This document shows positions 43,240 through 50,307 of a stretch of DNA of 57,497 bases, piece after piece. Position 1 is the first letter of the stretch. Every line of letters begins with the position of its first letter. Source of the DNA: a virus. The stretch lies in the IMG/VR virus record IMGVR_UViG_3300033571_007100, positions 1-57,497 of that record; one strand, 5' to 3'. Under the pieces are notes generated by a model that saw only the letters and a list, made by a program, of their open reading frames with translations, did no database searches and was not told the DNA's origin. Both the position numbers and the translations under genes were made by a program.

Positions 43240-43799
43240 GCTTAACTACAGCTGAACAATTAAGAGCGTGCCACGTCCGTCGCTGGCACATCGTGCAGAC
43301 CTCCCGCGAGCAGACGCTGGCGGAGCACTCATTCGCCGTGGCCGTGCTGGCCGGGTCGCTCGCTGCTGCGATGCGCTACTCCGGACTGATGCACCACGGG
43401 CTACAGCTCAAGCTCTTGCAGCACGCGCTGTCGCACGACCTGATCGAGGTACGTACGGGCGATATGCCCACACCGTTCAAGCGCTTCCTCGAAGAGGCCG
43501 GTGGCAAAGGCATCGTGGAGAAGGCCGAAGACCTCGTGGATCGTGACCACTCCGGTGCGATGCGCACGGTGGCCGGGACCGAGATCGAGACGATCGTGAA
43601 GCTCGCGGACCTAATCGAGGCGATCTACTTCTTGCAGGACAACGGAGTCGGGGCACACGCCAAGACCGTGCTCGATGGGCTGCGCTTCAATCTCACCAAT
43701 GCGGTGAACGATGCAGTGAAAGAGTGGCCAGCACTGGATGTGCGCGAAGGCGTGCGCAAGGTCTGTAACGACATCGGCATCATGGGGGGGTGGTTATGA
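43236..43799 (+). CDS. datZ: DatZ, HD-domain dATP triphosphohydrolase
   Basis: 187 residues. The HD phosphohydrolase site is visible as His31 (LAEHSF), His67-Asp68 (LSHDLIE) and Asp125 (KLADLIEA), with helix spacing as in DatZ of S-2L. DatZ removes dATP, so that polymerase meets dZTP instead of dATP. Length is close to known DatZ proteins (about 175-190). Starts by ATGA overlap with the 68-residue gene; its own TGA overlaps the NrdR-like gene start. YfbR-type nucleotidase is the alternative, made less likely by the purZ/mazZ neighbours. Confidence 0.85.
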   Translation: MSLTTAEQLRACHVRRWHIVQTSREQTLAEHSFAVAVLAGSLAAAMRYSGLMHHGLQLKLLQHALSHDLIEVRTGDMPTPFKRFLEEAGGKGIVEKAEDLVDRDHSGAMRTVAGTEIETIVKLADLIEAIYFLQDNGVGAHAKTVLDGLRFNLTNAVNDAVKEWPALDVREGVRKVCNDIGIMGGWL

Positions 43800-43996
43800 A
43801 ATGCGTGAAATGCGGGTACGCCACGCGAGTGACGACTACGTACCAAAATGCGGACCAGACCACCAAGCGCCGCCGCGAGTGCATCGACTGCGGGTTCCGA
43901 TTCACGACCCGGGAGCACCCACAGGTGGACACGGTGGAGGTGTTCGATGTGGAAGAGACCGCAAAAGCGATCGAAGAGCGTCGGTCCGAGGATTGA
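43796..43996 (+). CDS. NrdR-like zinc-ribbon protein (66 aa)
   Basis: MKCVKCG at the start and RRRECIDCGFRFTTRE at 28-43 copy the zinc ribbon of NrdR, the repressor of ribonucleotide reductase genes. The ATP-cone that senses dNTPs in NrdR is missing, so only the DNA-binding part remains. The ATG at 43796 overlaps the DatZ stop by four bases. A role in changing host dNTP synthesis during Z-DNA production would make sense, but is inferred. Confidence 0.65.
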   Translation: MKCVKCGYATRVTTTYQNADQTTKRRRECIDCGFRFTTREHPQVDTVEVFDVEETAKAIEERRSED

Positions 43997-44022
43997 CACA
44001 GGTATGGCACGGATGGTATAAT
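43993..44022 (+). promoter_or_regulatory. Promoter for HDAC-like gene
   Basis: A perfect TTGACA (43993-43998), 18-base spacer and a perfect TATAAT (44017-44022) preceded by TGG. The -35 overlaps the NrdR-like stop codon. ATAGAGGG and the start at 44054 follow. Confidence 0.75.
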
Positions 44023-44053
44023 GGGGATTAACACGATAGAGGGCAGTACAAAC

Positions 44054-44887
44054 ATGGCAACACCGATTTTCTACCATCCGGACCAAGCGGTCGAACACGA
44101 CTTCATCTCGACGAACAAGATCCCCGAGTTCGTCCGGCAGTCAGGCCGCTTCCCGGTTCAACCCCCGGACCTTGCGGCTGCAGCCCTGTACGTAGCGCAC
44201 GATCGCGGTTACGTGGCCGGGGTGATGGACGGCACGACACCGAACGGATTCGGCACTACCGATCCCGCGCTGGCGCGTTACGCGCTCGCCTCGGTCGCCT
44301 CCTTCACCGGAGCCGTGGAACACGTGCTGCAGGGTCGCGATCCAGTGGCGTGCTCCGCGAGTCAAGGCTTCCACCATGCACATTGGTCCGACGGGTTCGG
44401 GTACTGCACGTTCAACGGCCTGATGGTCGCGGCGGCGCAGCAGCTGCAAAAAGGCGCGGTCGATCGAGTGCTGATCATCGATGGCGATGGCCACTACGGG
44501 GACGGCACGGCCGACATCATCGAGCTGCTGGGCTACGAGGACCGCGTGGTGAACGTGGGCAGCGAGACCATGCACGGACTGGTGGACGAGTTCAACCGCT
44601 CGCAATGGTACGAGTACTTCCGGGGCTTGATCGAGCAGCACAGGCCGGGTATAATTATGTACCAAGCCGGTGCCGACGCGTGGAAAAAAGATCCCTACGA
44701 GGTCGGATACCTGTCGATACTGGGGCTAATGAAACGGGATCGGGCACTGTTCCGAGCAGCAGAAGAAGCGGGGATCCCACTGGCTTGGAATCTTGCAGGG
44801 GGCTACAGCGAGCCGATGCAAACAGTGATCGAGTTACACATGAACACGCTGACAGCCAGCGACGAGGTATATTATGGCGGACCCTAA
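44054..44887 (+). CDS. HDAC-superfamily deacetylase
   Basis: 277 residues from ATG 44054. All catalytic positions of the arginase/deacetylase superfamily are present: QGFHHAHW (His107-His108), IDGDGHYGDGT (Asp145, His147), QAGADAW (Asp208) and LAGGYSEP (Tyr251). The metal site and Tyr suggest an active zinc amidohydrolase removing acyl groups from lysine or a small polyamine. It has its own strong promoter. Phage members of this family are known but their substrates are mostly unclear; acetylated host proteins or acetylpolyamines are candidates. It ends inside the start of the next gene. Confidence 0.8.
   Translation: MATPIFYHPDQAVEHDFISTNKIPEFVRQSGRFPVQPPDLAAAALYVAHDRGYVAGVMDGTTPNGFGTTDPALARYALASVASFTGAVEHVLQGRDPVACSASQGFHHAHWSDGFGYCTFNGLMVAAAQQLQKGAVDRVLIIDGDGHYGDGTADIIELLGYEDRVVNVGSETMHGLVDEFNRSQWYEYFRGLIEQHRPGIIMYQAGADAWKKDPYEVGYLSILGLMKRDRALFRAAEEAGIPLAWNLAGGYSEPMQTVIELHMNTLTASDEVYYGGP
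44627..44655 (+). promoter_or_regulatory. Internal promoter candidate in HDAC-like gene
   Basis: TTGATC (44627-44632), 17 bases, TATAAT (44650-44655). It would increase transcription of the 44874 gene. The match is good but intragenic. Confidence 0.45.
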
Positions 44888-46079
44888 AACAATCGGAATG
44901 TCCTTCCACGAACTCATGGAGGGTGTGGGTCGAGGCCACAAAATGCTGGCCGCAGTCCCCGGCGCACAACGCGTACCCAGTGCGCTGCGCCAGCTGCGAC
45001 CCAACGAATTGCCGCTGGAAGTGCTGGAGCGAATGAATCGCGAAGGCGCGTTCAAGACGATCACCGGCAACCCGCTGGAAGGCAAGATTCGAGTGAATCC
45101 TCACCCGCTGCAAAACACCGAGCGAGGGAAGGCGGCGATGGACCGGGGCGAGATGCCGATGGCCGGTGAGATCCAGTTCACCGAACCGGGCAAGCACGAG
45201 TACAAAGGCGGGATTTCCTTCCGCGCCAAGCCTGTCGCAGATCTGGACAGCCCTGGGCAGATCGATATGTTGCATCGCATGGAGGCCGAATCGCTGAAGC
45301 CCGTGCGTGCTTTCGGACTCGACACGTCGCTGATGCCCGAGGGCATGGGCCGTCCCGGCTACAACGCGATTTGGGACATGATTCGCGCCGGTGGCGACAT
45401 GAATTCGATCGACAATCTGACCGGTGCCAACCAGCTGCGCCGTCCGGGCAACGTGATGTCCTACGGTCTCGGCCATGGTGATTACCGAGGCTTGCCGCTC
45501 TTCCCCGGCTCGCACAAAATTGATCCGCTGCCTTTCGAATCCACCGGCGTGGGTGGTGTGGACCGTTTCAACGCGGAGGACGAGGTGTTGCGCCGAATCC
45601 TACTCGAGCGTTTCGGGTATCCTACCGCGAAAGGGCTGGACGCACGCACGGCCGAGCGCTACAGCGACGATGCCAAGACCGGACTGCTGGCGCTGAAAGA
45701 GCTGCAGATGGCCAAGGCTCACGGGTCGATGGATCCGGCCGACCTCGGCGCGGAATTCGGTCGCCACTACGTATTTCCACAGGCTCACCCCATGGACCCC
45801 GGCGAGCTGGCTGATTACACGCTCAAAATGCGCGAGCGAGGTACTGGTTCGCTCAAGCCCGGAGCACCGGGAGTCGGCGACCGCTACAGCCCCCACCGTG
45901 GTATGGGCACCGGGCTGATTGGTCGTGTTGGTACGACCGAGGCGCTGATGGGCGGGATTCAAAAGGGCGCGACGACCGAAGAGATCGTGCAAGAGTTACT
46001 CAGGTACCCGGGCGCTGAGGAAGCGCTTAAGGGCCGATACGCAAAAGGAGGGCTAGCCAGTGCAGCCATCGACAGTTAA
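44874..46079 (+). CDS. Unknown protein with KGG end (401 aa)
   Basis: Overlaps the HDAC-like gene by 14 bases. The protein has an N-terminal helical region, a PHPLQNTERG section, a RPGYNAIWDMIRAGG region (about 160) and ends RYAKGGLASAAIDS. The KGG end resembles virion-type proteins elsewhere in this genome, yet the gene lies in the early block. It may be an internal protein carried in the capsid, or an enzyme of unknown class. I recognise no catalytic motif. Confidence 0.5.
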   Translation: MADPKTIGMSFHELMEGVGRGHKMLAAVPGAQRVPSALRQLRPNELPLEVLERMNREGAFKTITGNPLEGKIRVNPHPLQNTERGKAAMDRGEMPMAGEIQFTEPGKHEYKGGISFRAKPVADLDSPGQIDMLHRMEAESLKPVRAFGLDTSLMPEGMGRPGYNAIWDMIRAGGDMNSIDNLTGANQLRRPGNVMSYGLGHGDYRGLPLFPGSHKIDPLPFESTGVGGVDRFNAEDEVLRRILLERFGYPTAKGLDARTAERYSDDAKTGLLALKELQMAKAHGSMDPADLGAEFGRHYVFPQAHPMDPGELADYTLKMRERGTGSLKPGAPGVGDRYSPHRGMGTGLIGRVGTTEALMGGIQKGATTEEIVQELLRYPGAEEALKGRYAKGGLASAAIDS

Positions 46080-46335
46080 CATCGAAGCCATCACCGACGA
46101 GCGCGGTGAGCAGTACGGGGATTTCGCGACTCAAGGCGAGATCGCGCAGAGCCTGAAAGACTACATGCGCTCGCAACACGGCTGGGACCGGCTGGCCCCT
46201 CACCAGCGCGAATCGCTCGACATGATCCAGCACAAGATCTCCCGGATTCTGAACGGCGACCCGAACGTCGTGGACAGCTGGGCCGACATTGCCGGGTACG
46301 CCCACATCGTGGCGATCCGGATACCCCCGAAATAG
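46060..46335 (+). CDS. DUF6378-like phage protein
   Basis: GTG start at 46060 with a strong AAGGAGGG just upstream. The 91-residue product contains RGEQYGDFATQGEIAQSLK, then LDMIQHKISRILNGDPN and DSWADIAGYAHIV. I associate this pattern with DUF6378, a common phage family of unknown function. The start lies inside the previous gene. Confidence 0.7.
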   Translation: MQPSTVNIEAITDERGEQYGDFATQGEIAQSLKDYMRSQHGWDRLAPHQRESLDMIQHKISRILNGDPNVVDSWADIAGYAHIVAIRIPPK

Positions 46336-46340
46336 GGGGA

Positions 46341-46369
46341 TTGCAAACCTATCCCACCTGTGTTATAAT
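46341..46369 (+). promoter_or_regulatory. Early promoter before 46412 gene
   Basis: TTGCAA (46341-46346), 17 bases, TATAAT (46364-46369) with TGT directly before. CCCACCTGTGTTATAATA is identical to the block at 48774. ATAGAGGACATC follows at the ribosome-binding site. Confidence 0.75.
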
Positions 46370-46411
46370 ACAGTTGTCGGGATCTTCCGGCGATAACCAA
46401 TAGAGGACATC

Positions 46412-46717
46412 ATGGCAAAAGTTACTACACCCGCAATCGTAATCACTGCAGCAGTAATTGACGAGTTGGCCGCGCTGCGCGAGCAGATCGCGACGCTCGA
46501 GAAGCGAGCCAACGAGCTGAAAAAAGCGCTCCGCGCTGACTGCGACGGCGTGGATACCATCTACCGTGGCGACCACTACGTGCTCAAGACCAAGTTCATC
46601 ACCTCCGAGCGTTTGGACACAGCCGCCGCCCGTGCTGCACTGGGCGACGAGTGGTGCGAGGCGAACATGAAGGCAGTGGTTTCGATGAACATCGACGCAA
46701 CGGAGATCGTAGCATGA
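46412..46717 (+). CDS. Hypothetical coiled-coil protein (101 aa)
   Basis: An N-terminal coiled coil (ELAALREQIATLEKRANELK) is followed by a small domain with YRGDHYVLKTKF and LGDEWCEANMKAVVSMNIDA. Its own early promoter and ATAGAGGA site precede it. The stop overlaps the next start. Similar two-part proteins occur in phage early operons; role unknown. Confidence 0.6.
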   Translation: MAKVTTPAIVITAAVIDELAALREQIATLEKRANELKKALRADCDGVDTIYRGDHYVLKTKFITSERLDTAAARAALGDEWCEANMKAVVSMNIDATEIVA

Positions 46718-46974
46718 TTGAACGCGCAAACGACGACTTGTGCGCCACCCCTAGCCGGGTGACGCCCTACACAACGAGCACTGGCATCCGTATTGGGTGC
46801 CGGTACGAGCCGCCCCGGGACTACCCGATGTCGGCCGATATGGAGCGATTGCAGACCTCGCTGATTGAGCCACGCCGCGAAAGCGAATTGCTCAGCTGCA
46901 TCTTGTGGGTAGCCTCCCTTGCACTGGCCGTGGCCGTGATCAACGCACCCAAGATCTGGAGCTGGTTCGCATAA
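46714..46974 (+). CDS. Single-TM membrane protein (86 aa)
   Basis: ATGA overlap at 46714. The N-terminal 60 residues are polar. A C-terminal membrane segment (SCILWVASLALAVAVINAPK) predicts a tail-anchored inner-membrane protein. Superinfection exclusion or host takeover are possible, but nothing specific is visible. Confidence 0.55.
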   Translation: MIERANDDLCATPSRVTPYTTSTGIRIGCRYEPPRDYPMSADMERLQTSLIEPRRESELLSCILWVASLALAVAVINAPKIWSWFA

Positions 46975-47435
46975 TGGCTGGTAACAAACGTCCCCGCAAA
47001 AAATACCGGCCCAAGCACGTAGGCGGCAACCAGCTGCCGGTGACGATCCGGTACTCGGCCAAGTCCGAATTCGACCTGCAGTTCATCCCGCACACCGAGC
47101 TGGACAACATCATGGCCGGGACCGGTAACGAATTCTCCCTCGGTGCGATCAACTTCCGGATCAACTGGGGGTACGTCATGTCGGGGGAGACGTTCGACAA
47201 CCCGGAGGTGCGGGAAAGCATGGAACGGGCGACCGACGCAATGCGCTCGGTGCTCAACCGCTACGAACGACTGCAAAAGGTCGGGTGCACGGGCGAGGAA
47301 TACCGACTGATCGGCGAAGGGTTGAAGCTCACCGACCAGATGCAAGCGGCCAGCACCCGGCGCGAGCAGCTCGAGGCGGTGCGAATCGTGGACGCCATAG
47401 TCGAATGGAAATTGAAGGGACCCGAAAATGCATGA
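46974..47435 (+). CDS. Hypothetical protein (153 aa)
   Basis: Starts on the last base of the previous gene. A basic N-terminus (GNKRPRKKYRPKHVGG) leads to a beta region (VTIRYSAKSEFDLQFIPH, INFRINWGYVMSG) and a C-terminal helical half. Basic ends often bind nucleic acid. No family recognised. Confidence 0.55.
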   Translation: MAGNKRPRKKYRPKHVGGNQLPVTIRYSAKSEFDLQFIPHTELDNIMAGTGNEFSLGAINFRINWGYVMSGETFDNPEVRESMERATDAMRSVLNRYERLQKVGCTGEEYRLIGEGLKLTDQMQAASTRREQLEAVRIVDAIVEWKLKGPENA

Positions 47436-47592
47436 AGACGACGAAGACGATGAGGGTACGTACTGCCGCTACTGCAACGGTACGGGCGAGGGCCAGTACG
47501 ACGGCGCGAGCTGCAGCCATTGCCGGGGGACCGGATTCGAGCGAGCCGATCCGGACCCGGACGACTTCGATATTCCCGACGACTGGGATTGA
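47428..47592 (+). CDS. DnaJ-type zinc-finger mini-protein (54 aa)
   Basis: ATG at 47428 inside the previous gene. The product has CRYCNGTGEG and CSHCRGTGFE, two CxxCxGxG units exactly like the DnaJ cysteine-rich repeats, flanked by acidic stretches (HEDDEDDEG and DPDPDDFDIPDD). Two units can bind one zinc ion. It may act as a chaperone-associated or protein-binding factor. The short size explains why it is easily missed. Confidence 0.6.
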   Translation: MHEDDEDDEGTYCRYCNGTGEGQYDGASCSHCRGTGFERADPDPDDFDIPDDWD

Positions 47593-47596
47593 GTGG

Positions 47597-47642
47597 TAGA
47601 ATCGGGGCGACCGTGAGAGCGGTTGCCATGCAAAGAAGCTTC
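47597..47642 (+). promoter_or_regulatory. Extended -10 and leader upstream of terminator
   Basis: TGG-TAGAAT (TAGAAT 47597-47602) is an extended -10 without a recognisable -35. The next bases contain ACCG-TGAGAG-CGGT (47609-47622), a small hairpin. With the terminator at 47643, a short transcript of about 65 bases would be made, either an attenuated leader or a small RNA. Confidence 0.4.
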
Positions 47643-47673
47643 GCCGGGGGTAGCAATGCTCCCGGCATTTTTT
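47643..47673 (+). terminator. Strong Rho-independent terminator
   Basis: GCCGGGGGTAGC-AAT-GCTCCCGGC folds into a GC-rich stem of about nine pairs, followed by A and six T. It lies upstream of the ribosome-binding site of the 47694 gene, so it either ends the preceding operon or attenuates this gene. Confidence 0.8.
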
Positions 47674-47693
47674 AGACGAATAGAGGAAACAAT

Positions 47694-48449
47694 ATGTCAC
47701 GAATCGTATGGACTGCAGAAGAGAAAGAGGCCGTATTCAAGCGCTTGGAGCTGATCTTCGCCGACGCCCCGAGCAAAGGTCGCAAAGACGCATTCAGGTC
47801 GGCGCAAAGTCACACACTGGACCCCAGCCGTTGGGCCAAGATTACCGACCAGCGGGTGTTCAATTACAAGGGTCAGATCGAGGCGGCGCACCGCAACGGG
47901 ATGGCGATCCGCAAGAAGCGAGACGAGACACGGAAGACGCTCGCCGAGATGGTCGCTATACCAGCCCCACCCCCAGCGCCCGAGCGCAAGGAAGGTACCA
48001 CGGAGCGCCTCGCCGGTATATTCGAGCAACTGCTGGACGTGCTGGCCGACAAGATCGCGGAGCGACTCAAGGCTCCAATGCCCCGGGAGGAGCTGACCGA
48101 GCACATCGAGCGGCAGTTCGACGCCGAGTACGCTAAGCGACCAAAGCACAACCCCGAACCGGTGTCGCAGCCGCGACAGGGTCGCCCGGGCGTCCTGATC
48201 CTCGGACTGCTGAACCAGACCGGGGAGCAGATGACCCGGGAGTTCAAAGACCGGCTGGACATCGCGTGGATGGACGTGGACGACGCGTCGAAACGGTCGC
48301 CACACCCGATGGCGCACATAATCCTTATGACCAAATTCATTAACCACTCGGTGCAGGAGCGGTGGAGGAAGCGAGCCGGGGTGTTGCATTTCTGCAACGG
48401 TGGCGTGAGCGAGCTGCGACAAATACTTGACAAATTATCGCACGGGTAG
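47694..48449 (+). CDS. Putative DNA-binding regulator (251 aa)
   Basis: ATAGAGGA lies upstream of ATG 47694. Residues 5-65 begin IVWTAEEKEAVFKRLELIF with a SANT/Myb-like pattern of spaced aromatics. The middle is a proline-rich linker and coiled coil. Residues 165-250 (GVLILGLLNQTGEQMTREF, HIILMTKFINHSVQER, GVLHFCNGGVSELRQIL) resemble a small Rossmann-like DUF2325-type domain. A two-domain regulator or partition-like protein is possible. Its own terminator-leader suggests regulation. Confidence 0.5.
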   Translation: MSRIVWTAEEKEAVFKRLELIFADAPSKGRKDAFRSAQSHTLDPSRWAKITDQRVFNYKGQIEAAHRNGMAIRKKRDETRKTLAEMVAIPAPPPAPERKEGTTERLAGIFEQLLDVLADKIAERLKAPMPREELTEHIERQFDAEYAKRPKHNPEPVSQPRQGRPGVLILGLLNQTGEQMTREFKDRLDIAWMDVDDASKRSPHPMAHIILMTKFINHSVQERWRKRAGVLHFCNGGVSELRQILDKLSHG

Positions 48450-48455
48450 TATAAT
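48427..48455 (+). promoter_or_regulatory. Early promoter before 48490 gene
   Basis: Perfect TTGACA (48427-48432), 17-base spacer, perfect TATAAT (48450-48455), with the -35 inside the end of the previous gene. ATAGAGGACAC follows at the ribosome-binding site. One of the strongest promoters in the window by consensus. Confidence 0.8.
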
Positions 48456-48489
48456 AGAGGCTCAATCAACTTCATAGAGGACACACAAA

Positions 48490-48747
48490 ATGAGCACTAT
48501 CAACACACTCGACCTGATCGACGCAATCGCCAACCGCGAGCTGACCCCCGTACGCCACGGTGGCCACGGCGGGGTAGCTTGCCGAATCGGACGCGGCAGC
48601 AATATGGAGGGCCTCCCAGCGGCTCACCGCCAAGTGGAGCAAAGCGGCGACGGCTTTATGGTCAGCTGGCCCAAGCACCCTTGGAACCACATCGTCCAGC
48701 AGTACGTGGACCTCGTGTTCGACGAGTCCGGTGCCGGTGCTGCGTAA
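48490..48747 (+). CDS. Hypothetical protein (85 aa)
   Basis: A short protein with RHGGHGGVACRIGRGSNMEG and SWPKHPWNHIVQQYVDLVFD segments. It has its own strong promoter and no near neighbour on the 3' side until the next promoter, so it is a monocistronic early gene. A host-takeover or anti-defence role is possible, but unknown. Confidence 0.55.
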   Translation: MSTINTLDLIDAIANRELTPVRHGGHGGVACRIGRGSNMEGLPAAHRQVEQSGDGFMVSWPKHPWNHIVQQYVDLVFDESGAGAA

Positions 48748-48750
48748 TAA

Positions 48751-48779
48751 TTACAAGACTATCCCACCTGTGTTATAAT
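48751..48779 (+). promoter_or_regulatory. Early promoter before 48815 gene
   Basis: TTACAA (48751-48756), 17 bases, TATAAT (48774-48779) with TGT before it. It shares ATCCCACCTGTGTTATAATA (20 bases) with the promoter at 46364. ATAGAGGACATCATC precedes the start. Confidence 0.75.
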
Positions 48780-48814
48780 AGAATCTTTTCAACCACTTAA
48801 TAGAGGACATCATC

Positions 48815-49324
48815 ATGCAAGTAGCAATCAACATCGAGACCGGTAACCAAGTTGAAGTGATCGCCGTCAAGGGCGGTTGGTCCACGGTGCGCGACATCGG
48901 TACGGGCAAAGAGTATAAAGTGCGCAACGGCTACCTCAAGGACCACACGACAGTGGAGCCCGAGATCGTGCGTGAGTACACGATCGCTAAGGAAGCCAAG
49001 GCAGCGAAAGAGCCAGCAGCGCCCAAGGCCCCACGCGAGAAGATGGACATCAACGAGCGCAAAAACGGCAAGGTCGATCCGCTCTACCTGCCCCAGTACG
49101 AGACCTACAGCGTGGTGCGCCAAGACGGAACCAAGATCCGCTCGATCGACAAGGGCGACCCCATCGCCGTGATGCTGCGTGGTCAACCGCTCGAGACGAC
49201 CTACAAGGACGTGGCTGCAGCCACCGGCCAGTCCATCGCTGACCTGCGCGACCGCTTCTGCCATCTTAACCCCGGGATGCAACGCATGAATCTCGGTAAC
49301 ATGCTGCGCCGTGCAACACGATAA
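48815..49324 (+). CDS. Hypothetical protein (169 aa)
   Basis: Residues 1-45 form a beta-rich domain with GGWSTVRDIGTGKEYKVRNG. An A/K/P-rich linker (60-75) leads to a C-terminal helical region (TTYKDVAAATGQSIADLRDR). The N-terminal domain resembles small SH3-like nucleic acid-binding modules. It is the first gene of the long series of overlapping small genes. Confidence 0.55.
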   Translation: MQVAINIETGNQVEVIAVKGGWSTVRDIGTGKEYKVRNGYLKDHTTVEPEIVREYTIAKEAKAAKEPAAPKAPREKMDINERKNGKVDPLYLPQYETYSVVRQDGTKIRSIDKGDPIAVMLRGQPLETTYKDVAAATGQSIADLRDRFCHLNPGMQRMNLGNMLRRATR

Positions 49325-49325
49325 A

Positions 49326-49427
49326 ATGAACAACTGGCCATTTCCCCCGTGGCCAAACCCGCTCGATCGGAAAGACGGGCGGGTGCCACGATTCAACCCT
49401 GAGAACTACGAGGACGCACCACTATGA
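49326..49427 (+). CDS. Possible mini-protein (33 aa), Pro/Trp-rich
   Basis: ATG at 49326, one base after the preceding stop; the TGA overlaps the next ATG (49424). The product is MNNWPFPPWPNPLDRKDG followed by a short acidic end. It fills the only gap in this overlap series, which supports it being real, but size alone leaves doubt. Confidence 0.4.
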   Translation: MNNWPFPPWPNPLDRKDGRVPRFNPENYEDAPL

Positions 49428-49630
49428 TTGAAAGACGAATCCGAATCGACCACGCCATAATGCGCGGCGAGCTGCTGACCCAAGGGGCGCGAGTGCGCTT
49501 CGAGGTGAAGGTCGATGGCCCCAAGGTCGAGGCCTTCTTCGAGCCGCACGAGAAATCCGAGCGCCCGATCGACGACTGGAACGCATTTAAGGCGTTGGAA
49601 GGCTTCATCGACGAGCATCTCCGGGGGTGA
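49424..49630 (+). CDS. Hypothetical protein (68 aa)
   Basis: A beta-alpha mini-protein: RIRIDHAIMRGELLTQGARV and RFEVKVDGPKVEAFFEPHEK followed by a helix. Starts by ATGA overlap. No known family. Confidence 0.5.
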   Translation: MIERRIRIDHAIMRGELLTQGARVRFEVKVDGPKVEAFFEPHEKSERPIDDWNAFKALEGFIDEHLRG

Positions 49631-49635
49631 GCGGC

Positions 49636-49782
49636 ATGGGGAGCGAGAACAAATTCAAACTATGCGCAAAATGCGAGACCAAGAAGCCGCCCGAGGGTGG
49701 TGTGGACCTGCGCCCCGGCCGTTGGGTCTGCTGGGCGTGCTGGAATTCCCGGCAGCAAAGCCGGAAGGCGGGTGCGAAATGA
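49636..49782 (+). CDS. Zinc-ribbon mini-protein (48 aa)
   Basis: ATG at 49636 after GGGGGTGAGCGGC. It contains CAKCETKKPPEGG and WVCWACWNSRQQ, two CxxC pairs spaced for a zinc ribbon. TGA overlaps the next ATG at 49779. It is one of several zinc mini-proteins in this phage. Confidence 0.5.
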   Translation: MGSENKFKLCAKCETKKPPEGGVDLRPGRWVCWACWNSRQQSRKAGAK

Positions 49783-49907
49783 CCGACTTCCTCGAGAACG
49801 TTGCGCTACTCATTGCGTTGCTGCTGACCGGGGCCGGGGTCTTCACGATCGTAATGGTGATGTTCCTGAAATTCATCGACACGCTGGAGGATCGACGCAA
49901 TGACTGA
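49779..49907 (+). CDS. Single-TM mini-protein (42 aa)
   Basis: Nearly all of the protein is one membrane helix (NVALLIALLLTGAGVFTIVM) with a short charged tail (KFIDTLEDRRND). ATGA overlaps on both sides. Could act in membrane remodelling, superinfection exclusion or lysis timing. Confidence 0.5.
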   Translation: MTDFLENVALLIALLLTGAGVFTIVMVMFLKFIDTLEDRRND

Positions 49908-50307
49908 ATTCGCACCGCTACTGGAGCACGCCCCCCGACCAGCTGGGGACCCCGAGTACGTCCCGTGGTGGGCCAAGGGTGAGTACGCAAAAAAGAATGG
50001 GACCAAGTACACGACCGAGTCGGGCGTCGTGATTGCTGCCGGGGAGGTCATCGGAAGGGCCTCGAGTACCCCACGGGTACATCAGCCCCAACCCACTGTC
50101 TCGAGCGCAACGGAGACCCCACGGAAGCCCGAGCGGATACCTCGGGAACCGGATAAGGCACAGCTGCTCGTGGCCGAGTGCAATGGCGGGGTCGAGAAGA
50201 TCGCATTGTGCAAAAGGTACGGCCTGGACCCCACGATTCTCGACGCCCCGAATGCCGGAGTGGCAACCATGCGACTGCTGAACGCACTCAGGAAGGTACT
50301 GGGATGA
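49900..50307 (+). CDS. Hypothetical protein (135 aa)
   Basis: The N-terminal part is short and aromatic (DPEYVPWWAKGEYAKKNG); the middle is P/T/R-rich and flexible. The C-terminal 50 residues form a helix-turn-helix-like unit (DKAQLLVAECNGGVEKIALC, RYGLDPTILDAPNAG). A regulator is possible. Overlaps the next gene by four bases. Confidence 0.5.
   Translation: MTEFAPLLEHAPRPAGDPEYVPWWAKGEYAKKNGTKYTTESGVVIAAGEVIGRASSTPRVHQPQPTVSSATETPRKPERIPREPDKAQLLVAECNGGVEKIALCKRYGLDPTILDAPNAGVATMRLLNALRKVLG

Noticed and set aside
47694-48449. Regulator considered as a lysogeny repressor
   Set aside because: There is no integrase, no divergent operator region and no recognisable CI/Cro pattern, so lysogeny is not supported.
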